A program made the position numbers and the translations under genes. From contig NZ_LWAE01000002.1 in the NCBI RefSeq assembly GCF_001623875.1, positions 868,001-932,000 on the forward strand: a DNA stretch of 64,000 nucleotides, written 5' to 3'. A model generated the notes under the pieces. The model had not been told where the DNA came from and made no database searches. It was given only the letters and a program-made list of their open reading frames with translations. This DNA is from Clostridium magnum DSM 2767 (GTDB taxonomy: Bacteria > Bacillota > Clostridia > Clostridiales > Clostridiaceae). Below are positions 18,133-26,441 of this stretch, in pieces (within the stretch, counting starts at the first letter, position 1; the number at the start of each line of letters is the position of its first letter).

Positions 18133-18352
18133 ATTCGACTATCTCCTATCTCTTTATATTTTAATTGGTTAATAAGGTTATAATGATAGTATTATATCAT
18201 AGAAAGTATTTTAGTAATATAAATACAGGGATTGATAGCATGTATTAGTACTGTTTAAATAATTAATGGTAAGTTTATTTATGTGAATAAAAAAAATAAA
18301 TATCACGAAAGATATTAAGTGTAAAATTAAATTTAAAGTGAGGTAAAATAAT

Positions 18353-18958
18353 ATGAGCAAGGTATTGTATATTAAAGCAAATGCAAAACCAGAAGGAGCA
18401 TCAAGAACTTTTAAAATTTCAGATAACTTTGTTGAACAGTATAGAAAACAAAATCCTAATGATGAAATAGTAACTTTAGATCTATACAAGGAAGGAATAA
18501 GCTTTTTAAAAGAAGAAGATATCAATAGTGTTTTTGGACCAAAAACTGATGACAGTAGAAATCACCCAATCTTAAAATATGCATATCAGTTTGCTGAAGC
18601 TGATAAGTATATAATTGCAGCACCAATGTGGAACTTGAGTTTTCCAGCAGTACTAAAAGCATATATTGACTATATATGTGTCACAGGAATTACATTCAAG
18701 TATACTGAAGAGGGACCAGTTGGTCTATGTCAAGGGAAGAAAGTAGTCCATATTGTTTCAAGGGGTGGAGGATACTCAGAGGAACCATTTGCAACCTATG
18801 AAATGGGAGATAGATATTTAAGAACAATCCTTGGATTCCTTGGGATAACTGACTTTACTACAATAGTAGCAGACAATCTAGATGTTATTGGTCAAGATAT
18901 AGAAGCAATTGTAAAAAATACAATTGAAAAAGCCGTAGAAAAGGCAAAAGATTTTTAG
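18353..18958 (+). CDS. azoR: FMN-dependent NADH-azoreductase (AzoR-like)
   Basis: This 201-residue flavodoxin-fold protein has the N-terminal FMN phosphate-binding stretch KANAKPEGASRTFKIS, the APMWNLSFPAVLKAYIDYI segment and VVHIVSRGGGYSE, all characteristic of AzoR. The enzyme reduces azo and quinone compounds with two electrons from NADH. Length is normal. The start ATG follows GTGAGG. It is monocistronic; a long inverted repeat lies between it and the next gene. Confidence 0.85.
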   Translation: MSKVLYIKANAKPEGASRTFKISDNFVEQYRKQNPNDEIVTLDLYKEGISFLKEEDINSVFGPKTDDSRNHPILKYAYQFAEADKYIIAAPMWNLSFPAVLKAYIDYICVTGITFKYTEEGPVGLCQGKKVVHIVSRGGGYSEEPFATYEMGDRYLRTILGFLGITDFTTIVADNLDVIGQDIEAIVKNTIEKAVEKAKDF

Positions 18959-19122
18959 TTCATATCATGGTGTTTAATTATAAAAAAGAATGGATGGTTA
19001 AATCTGAGCTATTTATTCTTAGATAAGTATTTACACAAAAGATAAATATGAAAAATATTGTCATGGAAAAGATTATTTTAATGAATAATATTCCATATAA
19101 TTTAATATTTACTTGAAAATAG

Positions 19123-19166
19123 AAATACACATATTGTACAATATATATTATACAATATGTGTATTT
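19123..19166 (+). promoter_or_regulatory. Long inverted repeat, terminator or operator
   Basis: AAATACACATATTGTA (19123-19138) is perfectly inverted as TACAATATGTGTATTT (19151-19166) around a 12-base AT loop, followed by a T-rich tract. The distance to azoR (165 bases) and the T-tract fit a terminator, but the position about 35 bases before the LysE gene and the TTGTA half-sites also fit a regulator site. Confidence 0.5.
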
Positions 19167-19202
19167 TGTATTTTTAATTTTTTATAATAAGGGGGAAAGC
19201 TA

Positions 19203-19817
19203 ATGTTTAGCATTACTGCATTTTTATCTTATGTATTTGTTTCAACTTTTACACCAGGACCCAATAACATTATGTCTATGTCTTTTGGCAGTTATTTTGG
19301 CTACAAAAAAACTTTTAATTTTATTTTAGGGATTACTGCTGGTTTTGAAGTAATTATGCTAGTGGCCAGTTATCTTAATATGTTTCTGCTTAATTTCATC
19401 CCAAAAATTAGAGTCTTTATGGACATACTTGTATTTATATATATGATCTACTTAGCTATCAGAATTCTAAGAAGCAAGCCAAAGACAGGAGAAGATGGAA
19501 CTGACAATTTTAACAATTTTTTTGCAGGTATGACTTTACAATTTATTAATCCCAAAGTACTACTTTTTGGAATAACTGTAACCTCAAGTTTTGTAGTACC
19601 ATACTACAACTCAAATACAGCACTAATTTTATTTTCTGTGATTCTTGCCTTTTCGGGATTTTTATCAAATTCTTGTTGGGCACTTTTCGGTGCTTTATTT
19701 CAAAAGTTTTTAAATAAATACAGAAAACCTGTCAATATATTTATGGCAATGCTTCTAGTATATTGTGCAGTATCTATTCCTGAATTAAGATCTTACTTCA
19801 ATGGAATTCATATGTGA
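19203..19817 (+). CDS. LysE/RhtB-family amino acid exporter
   Basis: This 204-residue membrane protein has the LysE/RhtB opening FVSTFTPGPNNIMSMSFG followed by about six predicted helices, including FINPKVLLFGITV typical of the family. Members export amino acids such as lysine, threonine or cysteine. GGGGGAAAG lies before the ATG. It is followed after 31 bases by a D-cysteine desulfhydrase-like gene, so the pair may deal with excess or toxic amino acid, possibly D-cysteine or a relative. That link is inferred. Confidence 0.88.
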   Translation: MFSITAFLSYVFVSTFTPGPNNIMSMSFGSYFGYKKTFNFILGITAGFEVIMLVASYLNMFLLNFIPKIRVFMDILVFIYMIYLAIRILRSKPKTGEDGTDNFNNFFAGMTLQFINPKVLLFGITVTSSFVVPYYNSNTALILFSVILAFSGFLSNSCWALFGALFQKFLNKYRKPVNIFMAMLLVYCAVSIPELRSYFNGIHM

Positions 19818-19848
19818 ATACTCAATAAATGGAGGGGGAATATAGAAA

Positions 19849-20841
19849 ATGATTAAGATTCCAGAGAAAATAAATATTGCAAATTTGCCAACCAGAATAG
19901 AAAAACTGGAGAAGCTATCAGAAAAATTAGGAGGACCAAATATATATATTAAAAGAGATGACCAGACTGGGATGGAAACATCTGGAAACAAAGTAAGAAA
20001 GTTAGAATTCTCTGTAAAAGAAGCTATTGATAGGGGTTGTGATACTTTAATTACATGTGGAGGAATTCAATCAAATCATTGTAGAGCTACAGCAGCAATC
20101 GCTGCAAAACTTTCACTTAAATCATGTCTGGTTCTAAAAGGAAGTAGTGACGAGGAAGTTGATGGGAATTTATTTTTAGATAAGCTTCTCGGAGCTGAAA
20201 TTCACTTTATAACTCCAGAAGAATATAAAAATAGAAGAATGGAAATCATGAAAGAAATTAAGAGCTCTATGGAAGAGAAGGGATTTAAACCATATATTAT
20301 TCCAGAGGGTGCCTCAAATGGAATTGGTGGTTTTGGATATTATAAAACAATGGAAGAAATTATAGATCAAGAGAAAGAACTTGGAGTGCATTTTGATGGA
20401 ATTGTTGTTGCAACAGGATCTGGAGGAACTTACTCTGGACTCTTGCTAGCTAGTAAAATATTGAATCACTCTGGAAGGATTTATGGAGTTAATGTATGCG
20501 ATGATGAAGAATATTTTAAGAGTAAAATCCATGAAATATTAAATGAGAGTATTAACTATCTTAATATAGATTTAAGTTTTTCAAAGGATGAAATTCACAT
20601 TATGGATGGATACGTTGGAAAAGGATATGCATTAAGCAGAAAAGAAGAATTGGAGTTCATTTCTGATTTTGCAAAAATGGAGGGTATAGTAGTAGATCCT
20701 GTTTATACAGGAAAAGCCATGTATGGATTAACTGAAGAAATTAAAAAAGGAAGCTTTAGTGAATGCAAAAACCTATTATTCATTCATACAGGTGGGATAT
20801 TTGGAATTTTTCCGGGAAAGAAATTATTTGAAAACCTTTAG
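19849..20841 (+). CDS. D-cysteine desulfhydrase / ACC deaminase-family PLP enzyme
   Basis: This 330-residue fold-type II PLP enzyme has the substrate and cofactor motifs IYIKRDDQTGMETSGNKVRK, with the PLP Lys in GNKVRK, and CGGIQSNHCRATAAIAAKL. A glycine-rich phosphate cup follows in VVATGSGGTYSGLLLA. These fit D-cysteine desulfhydrase (DcyD) and 1-aminocyclopropane-1-carboxylate deaminase; the desulfhydrase activity is the more likely in an anaerobe but is unproved. It is cotranscribed with the exporter upstream. Confidence 0.85.
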   Translation: MIKIPEKINIANLPTRIEKLEKLSEKLGGPNIYIKRDDQTGMETSGNKVRKLEFSVKEAIDRGCDTLITCGGIQSNHCRATAAIAAKLSLKSCLVLKGSSDEEVDGNLFLDKLLGAEIHFITPEEYKNRRMEIMKEIKSSMEEKGFKPYIIPEGASNGIGGFGYYKTMEEIIDQEKELGVHFDGIVVATGSGGTYSGLLLASKILNHSGRIYGVNVCDDEEYFKSKIHEILNESINYLNIDLSFSKDEIHIMDGYVGKGYALSRKEELEFISDFAKMEGIVVDPVYTGKAMYGLTEEIKKGSFSECKNLLFIHTGGIFGIFPGKKLFENL

Positions 20842-20927
20842 GTTATAGATTCGTTATAATTAGTCAGATACTGATAATTGAATAGATTCTAATAAAAGAA
20901 ATTGAAAATCATTAAATTTGGGAAAAG

Positions 20928-20975
20928 AAGCAGAAGTCTTAAGGAAATTTATAATAATACTTCTGCTTTCTTTTC
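20928..20975 (+). terminator. Terminator of the lysE-desulfhydrase operon
   Basis: AAGCAGAAGT (20928-20937) and ACTTCTGCTT (20959-20968) are perfect arms, followed by TCTTTT. It lies before a convergent gene ending at 20997. Confidence 0.7.
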
Positions 20976-20996
20976 GGCTGCTTGTCTGTTGTAATT

Positions 20997-22025
20997 TTAT
21001 AAATTCTCAGCAATATGATAAATTAGTTTTTCTGTATCCTCCCAGCCAAGACATGGATCTGTTATTGATTTTCCATAAGTACCATCCTCTACCTCTTGTC
21101 TGCCTTCTACAAGATAGCTTTCAATCATAAGTCCTTTAATCATTTTCTTCAGTGTAGAATTGTATTTCCTACTCATCAACACTTCTCTTGCAATTCTCGG
21201 CTGTTCTTTATAAAGCTTCATTGAGTTTGCATGATTTGTATCTACAATAATAGAAGGATTTAGCAGCTGTTGTTTTTCATATTCCTTAGCTAGGTAAGTT
21301 AAATCTTCATAATGATAATTTGGAATATTTTTTCCGGAAGCGTCTACTGCTCCTCTTAGAACAGCATGTGCAAGAGGGTTTCCACCTGTTTTAATCTCCC
21401 AACCACTATATATAAAAGAATGTGCAAGCTGTGCTGACTTAATAGAATTTAACATTACATTAATATCTCCGCTGGTAGGATTCTTCATTCCTACAGGCAT
21501 ATCAAGGCCACTTGCAGTAAATCTATGATGTTGATTTTCTACTGAGCGAGCTCCAACTGCATGATAGCTCAGCATATCTGCAAGATATGCATAATTTTCA
21601 GGATATAGCATTTCATCAGCAGCAGGCATATGATATTCACTTAAAGCTTTCAGATGCATCCTTCTAATTGCTTTTATTCCTTCAACTAAATCTGGATCTT
21701 TATTTAAATCTGGTTGATGAGCCATTCCTTTGTATCCCTCTCCAGTGGTTCTTGGTTTATTTGTATATATTCTAGGTATAATGATAATTGAATCTTTTAC
21801 TTTTTCTTGAACTTTTGCAAGGTTTCCAATATATTCACAAACAGAATCCTCATTATCAGCAGAACAAGGTCCTATTATAAGAACAAATTTATCATCTTCA
21901 TTCTGAAAAACTTTTCTTATTTCAATATCTCTTTCTTCTTTAATTTCTCTAATATGGTTTGGTAGAGGCATTTCGCCTATAATCTCCTGTGCAGTAGGTA
22001 TTTTTTTTACAAATTCCATATTCAT
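20997..22025 (-). CDS. aroF: DAHP synthase, class I (AroF/G/H type), copy 1
   Basis: This 342-residue enzyme joins phosphoenolpyruvate and erythrose 4-phosphate to make 3-deoxy-arabino-heptulosonate 7-phosphate, the first step to aromatic amino acids. Motifs include LIIGPCSADNEDSV, RIYTNKPRTTGEGYKG, GARSVENQHHR, GMKNPTSGDI and VDTNHANSMK. ATG 22025 was chosen because AAAGGAA is 8 bases upstream and the second copy starts at the same place; upstream in-frame ATGs are in the leader. It is about 85-90% identical to the copy at 30866-31894. An aromatic leader peptide and terminator lie upstream, which points to attenuation by aromatic amino acid supply. Confidence 0.93.
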   Translation of the reverse strand: MNMEFVKKIPTAQEIIGEMPLPNHIREIKEERDIEIRKVFQNEDDKFVLIIGPCSADNEDSVCEYIGNLAKVQEKVKDSIIIIPRIYTNKPRTTGEGYKGMAHQPDLNKDPDLVEGIKAIRRMHLKALSEYHMPAADEMLYPENYAYLADMLSYHAVGARSVENQHHRFTASGLDMPVGMKNPTSGDINVMLNSIKSAQLAHSFIYSGWEIKTGGNPLAHAVLRGAVDASGKNIPNYHYEDLTYLAKEYEKQQLLNPSIIVDTNHANSMKLYKEQPRIAREVLMSRKYNSTLKKMIKGLMIESYLVEGRQEVEDGTYGKSITDPCLGWEDTEKLIYHIAENL

Positions 22026-22105
22026 ATTCTTAATTCCTTTCTCTAATAAATTTATTATTTTAATTTTCACTTTTAGACTATTTACTGGATAAAAATAAAT
22101 AAAAA

Positions 22106-22129
22106 AATAAGGCCCTAATGAGCCTTATT
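22106..22129 (-). terminator. Attenuator terminator upstream of DAHP synthase copy 1
   Basis: On the minus strand AATAAGGC pairs with GCCTTATT around an 8-base loop and is followed by a long T tract. It begins 21 bases after the leader peptide stop and ends 80 bases before the enzyme. Its 5' arm and loop, AAGGCTCATT, can pair instead with AATGAGTTT in the leader (22196-22204), a possible antiterminator. Confidence 0.85.
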
Positions 22130-22150
22130 GCATAAACCAAATTTATAATG

Positions 22151-22321
22151 TTATACCTGTAGAATCTTCCTACAGGAGATAAAATTCGATTTGTTAAACT
22201 CATTGAAAATTGGAATAAATATTTTTTTGCAGAAAAAGTAACCAGCGCTATAATAAAAGTAGCCCCAGCTAAAATAAAGATAAAGTTTTCCGCTTATTCC
22301 CTTTCCAATGATATTTTTCAT
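22151..22321 (-). CDS. Aromatic-rich leader peptide, copy 1 (Tyr-leaning)
   Basis: This 56-codon reading frame starts at ATG 22321, 8 bases after GGAGG. Codons 10-29 contain six Tyr, four Phe and one Trp (core LYLYFSWGYFYYSAGYFF). A 7-bp hairpin, CCTGTAG/CTACAGG in RNA sense at 22156-22176, overlaps the last codons, and a terminator follows. This is the layout of a transcription attenuator for an aromatic pathway gene. A near-identical leader is at 32785. The translated product itself probably has no function. Confidence 0.8.
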   Translation of the reverse strand: MKNIIGKGISGKLYLYFSWGYFYYSAGYFFCKKIFIPIFNEFNKSNFISCRKILQV

Positions 22322-22392
22322 GATTTTATCCTCCACATCCTTTCAATCATAGATAATTTTTATCGATTGAAAAGATAAATTTTATATATGTA

Positions 22393-22420
22393 ATTATACC
22401 AGTTAGGTTTTATATGTCAA
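22393..22420 (-). promoter_or_regulatory. Promoter of leader and DAHP synthase copy 1
   Basis: On the minus strand TTGACA (22415-22420) and TATAAT (22393-22398) are perfect consensus boxes 16 bases apart. The second leader has the same boxes and spacing. Confidence 0.85.
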
Positions 22421-22451
22421 TATAGAATTCTCTATAAATTACTTAGATAGA

Positions 22452-22694
22452 TTAGCTATCCAAGTAATTTATATACTTCCACGTAATAAAGTCTCTTAAA
22501 GATTTTTTCTTACTTTTCACTTCTTCAAGTTCTAAAAGGACAGTGTTATTTAATATATATTCTTCAAATGCAGTAGCCTCCTTTTCTTCTGAATTATTTG
22601 TTAGAAGCCATTGATAACCCTTATTTGCCAACACCACTAGTAAGGGATCCATTGATTTTTCTTTAAAGTCTTTCTTAATATCATTAATATGCAT
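22452..22694 (-). CDS. Small hypothetical protein, 80 residues
   Basis: I do not recognise this protein. It is mostly charged and helical, with a Lys/Glu-rich N-terminus (IKKDFKEKS) and a Trp-containing LANKGYQWLLTN segment. No signal peptide or membrane helix is visible. AAAGGA lies 11 bases before the ATG. It lies upstream of the aromatic leader on the same strand, but a strong promoter sits between, so it is probably a separate unit. A later ATG at codon 15 is possible. Confidence 0.5.
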   Translation of the reverse strand: MHINDIKKDFKEKSMDPLLVVLANKGYQWLLTNNSEEKEATAFEEYILNNTVLLELEEVKSKKKSLRDFITWKYINYLDS

Positions 22695-22885
22695 GCTGTC
22701 ACAATCCTTTCTATAAAAGAGAAACTTGAATTAGATAGGGGCTTTGATCAGTGAACATTGCCCCTTAAATGCTATTTAGGAATTTAACACCAATCTGATT
22801 CTTAGCTGAACGAATTAATTAATTTTTTTATTCAATTATAACATATAAGAAATCACAGCAATGCTAAATTAAAATAAAAGAGGAC

Positions 22886-24499
22886 TTATTCCATATCCTC
22901 ATTAATATTCAAGCGTCTTATTAAATGATAGTTATCCTCAATATAAGATATAGCACGAGCAGAATGATATACTCCATCGTATTCATTTAATAATGTTGAT
23001 TCATATAAAATATAGTTCCCGTAGCCATCTCTATCTTGATATATCATTATGTGGCCTGCACTATTCCATGCATCGCCGAATTTAGCTTGTAGTACAGGTA
23101 TTCTATAGGATATTCTTGGATCATCTAACATAATAGTATTGCGTTTAGAGTCATTTAGCCCCCAACATCTTTGTACATATCCAGAACAATCCACCCCGGC
23201 TATTACAGAATATACTTTCTTTGTATTAATATTTCCAGCAGTTTTACCTTGTGAAATTTTAACCCCAAAGCTATCAAGTGAATCCCAACCTCCCCAGTTG
23301 TAAGGAACACGTTGATAGTATAAGTTAGAAGCATAAATATATCTTGGACGGACTGATTTTCTATAAGTTGAATAATTATTTAATGAACAATGCCAGCTAC
23401 AGGTATAGTAATCATCAGCCATCTGCTGAATAAATGAACGATTAATTGAATTAAGTGACAATAGCAGTAAGTTATTTGGTATTGATGTGTCGTAAGGGTC
23501 TAAAGATTCTAAGCTTTGTTTTTCTAATGAAGACTTAAAAATATTAGGAGATGAGAACTCTAATTTTTCCATTCCCCAATGGGTTTTCTGGCAATTTAAA
23601 TGATATATAGAAGTGCCTTTTATTTTTACATCATTTTGAATATATTTGTGTTTCTTTGGTAATGTTAAAATGCCAACAACATTATTATTTATATCTATCT
23701 TTTTTATTAATTCTGCAAAGACAAGATTATTGTTTTTATCAACTTCAATTTCATGGGTTTTCACAATGAAGTACCCATCTATTTCACTAAGGTAAACTGC
23801 GCCTTCAATCCAGTGATTTGATTCTAGTGTTAATTCTCTCTCAACACCACCTAGCTGATCAAAAATAGTAATAACGCAGGAATGTCCTAAATCCAAACCT
23901 TTATCTTTTACTAAAGTGGTCCTATAGTTCTTTCCATCCTCAGAAAAACGTCCATTTTTAACGGAAATAAACTCAGCCTTATTTTTTGATAATTTTACTT
24001 CATAGGTTTTACCACCATTCTCATCTGCTACAACAATAAATGGATTACCATTATTGCTTACACCAAAATCAATTAAAGTATCAATATTAAGCTCATCGAT
24101 AAAATATTTTTCTATATTATTTAAGCTATCTATTTTGCCAATAATTCCGTTTGCAGTATCTATAACAAACAATATATCATTTTTATTTGATGTTATTTTT
24201 GATACCGAAAGGTCTCCATAAGTAAAGAAATGATTTTTCTTCCCACTAGCATCAAATGATAAAATTGTTTTTTTGGCAGTATCGAGCAAATAATAACCTC
24301 CATCATCCTTTAAACTAAAGCACTCAGGACCTGTTAAATAACCAGTGCCTAAATCCTGTAAATATATTAAATATTCATTATTGGAAGTTGCATTAGTGGC
24401 ATCTATTTCGATATTTTCTTTATTAGGATTGGCATAGTCTATTAACTCTAAAATTGGTGCAAAGACATTTTTCTTTATTTTGTCTAAAAACTTTAACAT
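22886..24499 (-). CDS. Beta-propeller-like protein with C-terminal NlpC/P60-type peptidase domain
   Basis: This 537-residue protein has two parts. Residues about 40-340 are repeating beta-rich segments with Asp/Asn-Gly turns, like propeller blades (for example DDGGYYLLDTAKKTILSFD). The C-terminal 130 residues look like an NlpC/P60 cysteine peptidase: the nucleophile Cys is in GVDCSGYVQRCWG near residue 438 and the His in SAGHIMIY. Such enzymes cut cell-wall peptides. No signal peptide is visible, which is odd for a wall enzyme; it could act inside the cell, in the mother cell during sporulation, or be released by lysis. AAGGAGGAGACT precedes the start. Confidence 0.7.
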   Translation of the reverse strand: MLKFLDKIKKNVFAPILELIDYANPNKENIEIDATNATSNNEYLIYLQDLGTGYLTGPECFSLKDDGGYYLLDTAKKTILSFDASGKKNHFFTYGDLSVSKITSNKNDILFVIDTANGIIGKIDSLNNIEKYFIDELNIDTLIDFGVSNNGNPFIVVADENGGKTYEVKLSKNKAEFISVKNGRFSEDGKNYRTTLVKDKGLDLGHSCVITIFDQLGGVERELTLESNHWIEGAVYLSEIDGYFIVKTHEIEVDKNNNLVFAELIKKIDINNNVVGILTLPKKHKYIQNDVKIKGTSIYHLNCQKTHWGMEKLEFSSPNIFKSSLEKQSLESLDPYDTSIPNNLLLLSLNSINRSFIQQMADDYYTCSWHCSLNNYSTYRKSVRPRYIYASNLYYQRVPYNWGGWDSLDSFGVKISQGKTAGNINTKKVYSVIAGVDCSGYVQRCWGLNDSKRNTIMLDDPRISYRIPVLQAKFGDAWNSAGHIMIYQDRDGYGNYILYESTLLNEYDGVYHSARAISYIEDNYHLIRRLNINEDME

Positions 24500-24525
24500 A
24501 GAAAGTCTCCTCCTTAATAAAGTTT

Positions 24526-24655
24526 ATCCGATGACTACCTGCTCTAATACTCCCATCTTCTTCAAAGTGGGAGTAAAGAGCGGCTACATCCCTGGATTCG
24601 TTCAACTAAGAATCAGGTGGAGTTGAAACTCCATCTGATTCAAGTTTCACTTCAT
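24526..24655 (+). repeat. Interspersed two-hairpin repeat, long form
   Basis: The element begins ATCCGATGACTACCTGCTCT and ends GATTCAAGTTTCACTTCAT. Inside, CTCTAATACTCCCA pairs with TGGGAGTAAAGAG, and GAATCAGGTGGAGT pairs with ACTCCATCTGATTC. The same ends occur at 33949-34118 and, without the middle, at 35925, 38402 and 40483. Two subterminal hairpins and no gene recall non-autonomous relatives of IS200/IS605 elements. The rest of the 24500-24970 gap holds nothing recognisable. Confidence 0.75.
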
Positions 24656-24970
24656 GATTAAATTACTTATTGATTTGCTTTTACTTATGTGTATGTTTCT
24701 TTCGTCAGAGACTCCTCATAGTAGTCTTATCACTGAGATGGCGAGTTATCTAATACAGTTTATGCGAATTTCATCAATATGTGTATTTAAGGAGTAGGAC
24801 TGAATTAAAGTGAAGAATCAATTAAGCATTAATTTACAGTTAATCCTTGGAGTAGTGAAATTAATAGAATTAAAAGGAGGAAATTGAAAAGAATTGAAGA
24901 ATATGGAATTATATAAATGGAAATTATACTGATATTAATGTTTATATCTATGAATTGGGGGAGATTTGAT

Positions 24971-26341
24971 ATGTTAGGAGATGAACAAATTAAATTTGTT
25001 AGCGTAACAGATGGTTATTTATTATCCTTTATTAAAGATGCAAAAGAAAGGATAATTATTGCTAAACCAGCATATAAACAGGAAGAAGTTAAAACTATAC
25101 TTAATATAGTAAAAAATAAGGATGTAAAATGTAGGCTATACTTGGAGTCCGGTGAAGAATCTATAAGAAAGGGGCTAGGTGATGTAGAATCCTTAAATTT
25201 AATTCTGAAGAACTATGATATTTTAAAAGTTCAATTAATTGACAAAATTAGAATAGGGATTATCATTGTAGATAACAATTGCTTGATATACACCACTAAT
25301 ATTTCATTGCTTGAAGAAAATTATATTGAGGAAATGGTTCCTAATGGATTACTGGGAAACTCAGCTATAACTAAACAAATTGATGTAGAGTTGTTTAACA
25401 ATGAAAAACAACTATTAATAAATAGAGAAATGATAAGTAGAGAAAAGTTATTTTCATCATTGAATTCAGAGTTAGGTAGAGATAGATACATTAATATTCA
25501 ACAAAATATAGGTAAAACAATTAAAAATTTAAGCTTTAATCCTCCAATTGGTCTTAACAGACTGAGAAAGGTAAATTACTATAGAAGTAATTATAAAATA
25601 GTTAAGATACAATCTATTGGCATTAAAATTAAGAATAAGAAGATTAGTTTACGACCATTTACACTAATGTTAGATAACCGTGATGAGAGAGAGGCTAGGA
25701 GTTGGAATATATTTTCTGCAGAGGATTTAAAAAAACTTGGAGATACCAAGCTATTTTATTCAGAGCTTAAGAAAATCATTGAACATTATCTCTTAGATGC
25801 TGGAAGATTTGGGTATATTGTAAATACATATAAAAAGCAAGAGTTTGATAAGGAGATTAAAGAGCTAAAAAATGAATTTGTTGAATTCATAAAAGGAGAA
25901 AATAGAGAAAATAAAAATAATAGATTTTATAAGTTGATCCAATTTGGCAGTAGCAAAACAGAAGATAATCTTCAGTCAATTCTAGATAACAGCAGAGAGC
26001 TTCTAATTGAATATTTACTTAAGGTTTCAGAAAATGATAGAAAACTCTTAACTGAAATTTATAAGAAAGATAGATTGCTCCTGTTAGACAGTAATCAAAA
26101 CGGGCTATCTGAAGAAGAGGCTAGAAGACTATTTATAAAAAGATATATAGTAACCACTCTTAAATTCCCAACACCTAAGGATATTATTGATAGAATAGAC
26201 GTAAAAGTGGATTATTTTGATATATCTGATGAACTTATAAATGATAATATTGATTTTAAGAAAGTAATATATAAATACAATATTCACCATATTAAGCAGC
26301 TGGAAATAATAGAAACTTCCGAAATTCGTAAAGTGGAGTAA
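24971..26341 (+). CDS. Uncharacterised protein, 456 residues, weak PLD-like N-terminus
   Basis: I do not recognise a family with confidence. Residues about 1-130 alternate beta strands and helices ending in a hydrophobic RIGIIIVDNNCLIYTTN stretch. This looks like a degenerate phospholipase D fold without the HKD residues. The remainder is basic and helical (for example KKIEHYLLDAGRFGYIVNTY and DNRDEREARSWNIF). No signal or membrane segment is visible. ATG 24971 was chosen because GGGGGAG lies 8 bases before it; an ATG at 24917 has no site. It precedes a SpoIID-like gene by 100 bases but need not be in the same operon. Confidence 0.6.
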   Translation: MLGDEQIKFVSVTDGYLLSFIKDAKERIIIAKPAYKQEEVKTILNIVKNKDVKCRLYLESGEESIRKGLGDVESLNLILKNYDILKVQLIDKIRIGIIIVDNNCLIYTTNISLLEENYIEEMVPNGLLGNSAITKQIDVELFNNEKQLLINREMISREKLFSSLNSELGRDRYINIQQNIGKTIKNLSFNPPIGLNRLRKVNYYRSNYKIVKIQSIGIKIKNKKISLRPFTLMLDNRDEREARSWNIFSAEDLKKLGDTKLFYSELKKIIEHYLLDAGRFGYIVNTYKKQEFDKEIKELKNEFVEFIKGENRENKNNRFYKLIQFGSSKTEDNLQSILDNSRELLIEYLLKVSENDRKLLTEIYKKDRLLLLDSNQNGLSEEEARRLFIKRYIVTTLKFPTPKDIIDRIDVKVDYFDISDELINDNIDFKKVIYKYNIHHIKQLEIIETSEIRKVE

Positions 26342-26441
26342 ATACAATATATTCCTGAACTTCCTCTAGATTTCATTGGATTTAGTGAATATTCTACCGA
26401 TATTTTACTAAAGGACCAATTATCTAGAGGAGGGGTGGTTT

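Noticed and set aside
22026-22420. T-box leader upstream of DAHP synthase
   Set aside because: No T-box sequence (AGGGTGGNACCGCG type) or specifier loop is present; the leader peptide model fits better.
24423-24605. 60-codon minus-strand frame reaching into the repeat
   Set aside because: It joins part of the NlpC gene's 5' end with the repeat and has no ribosome site.
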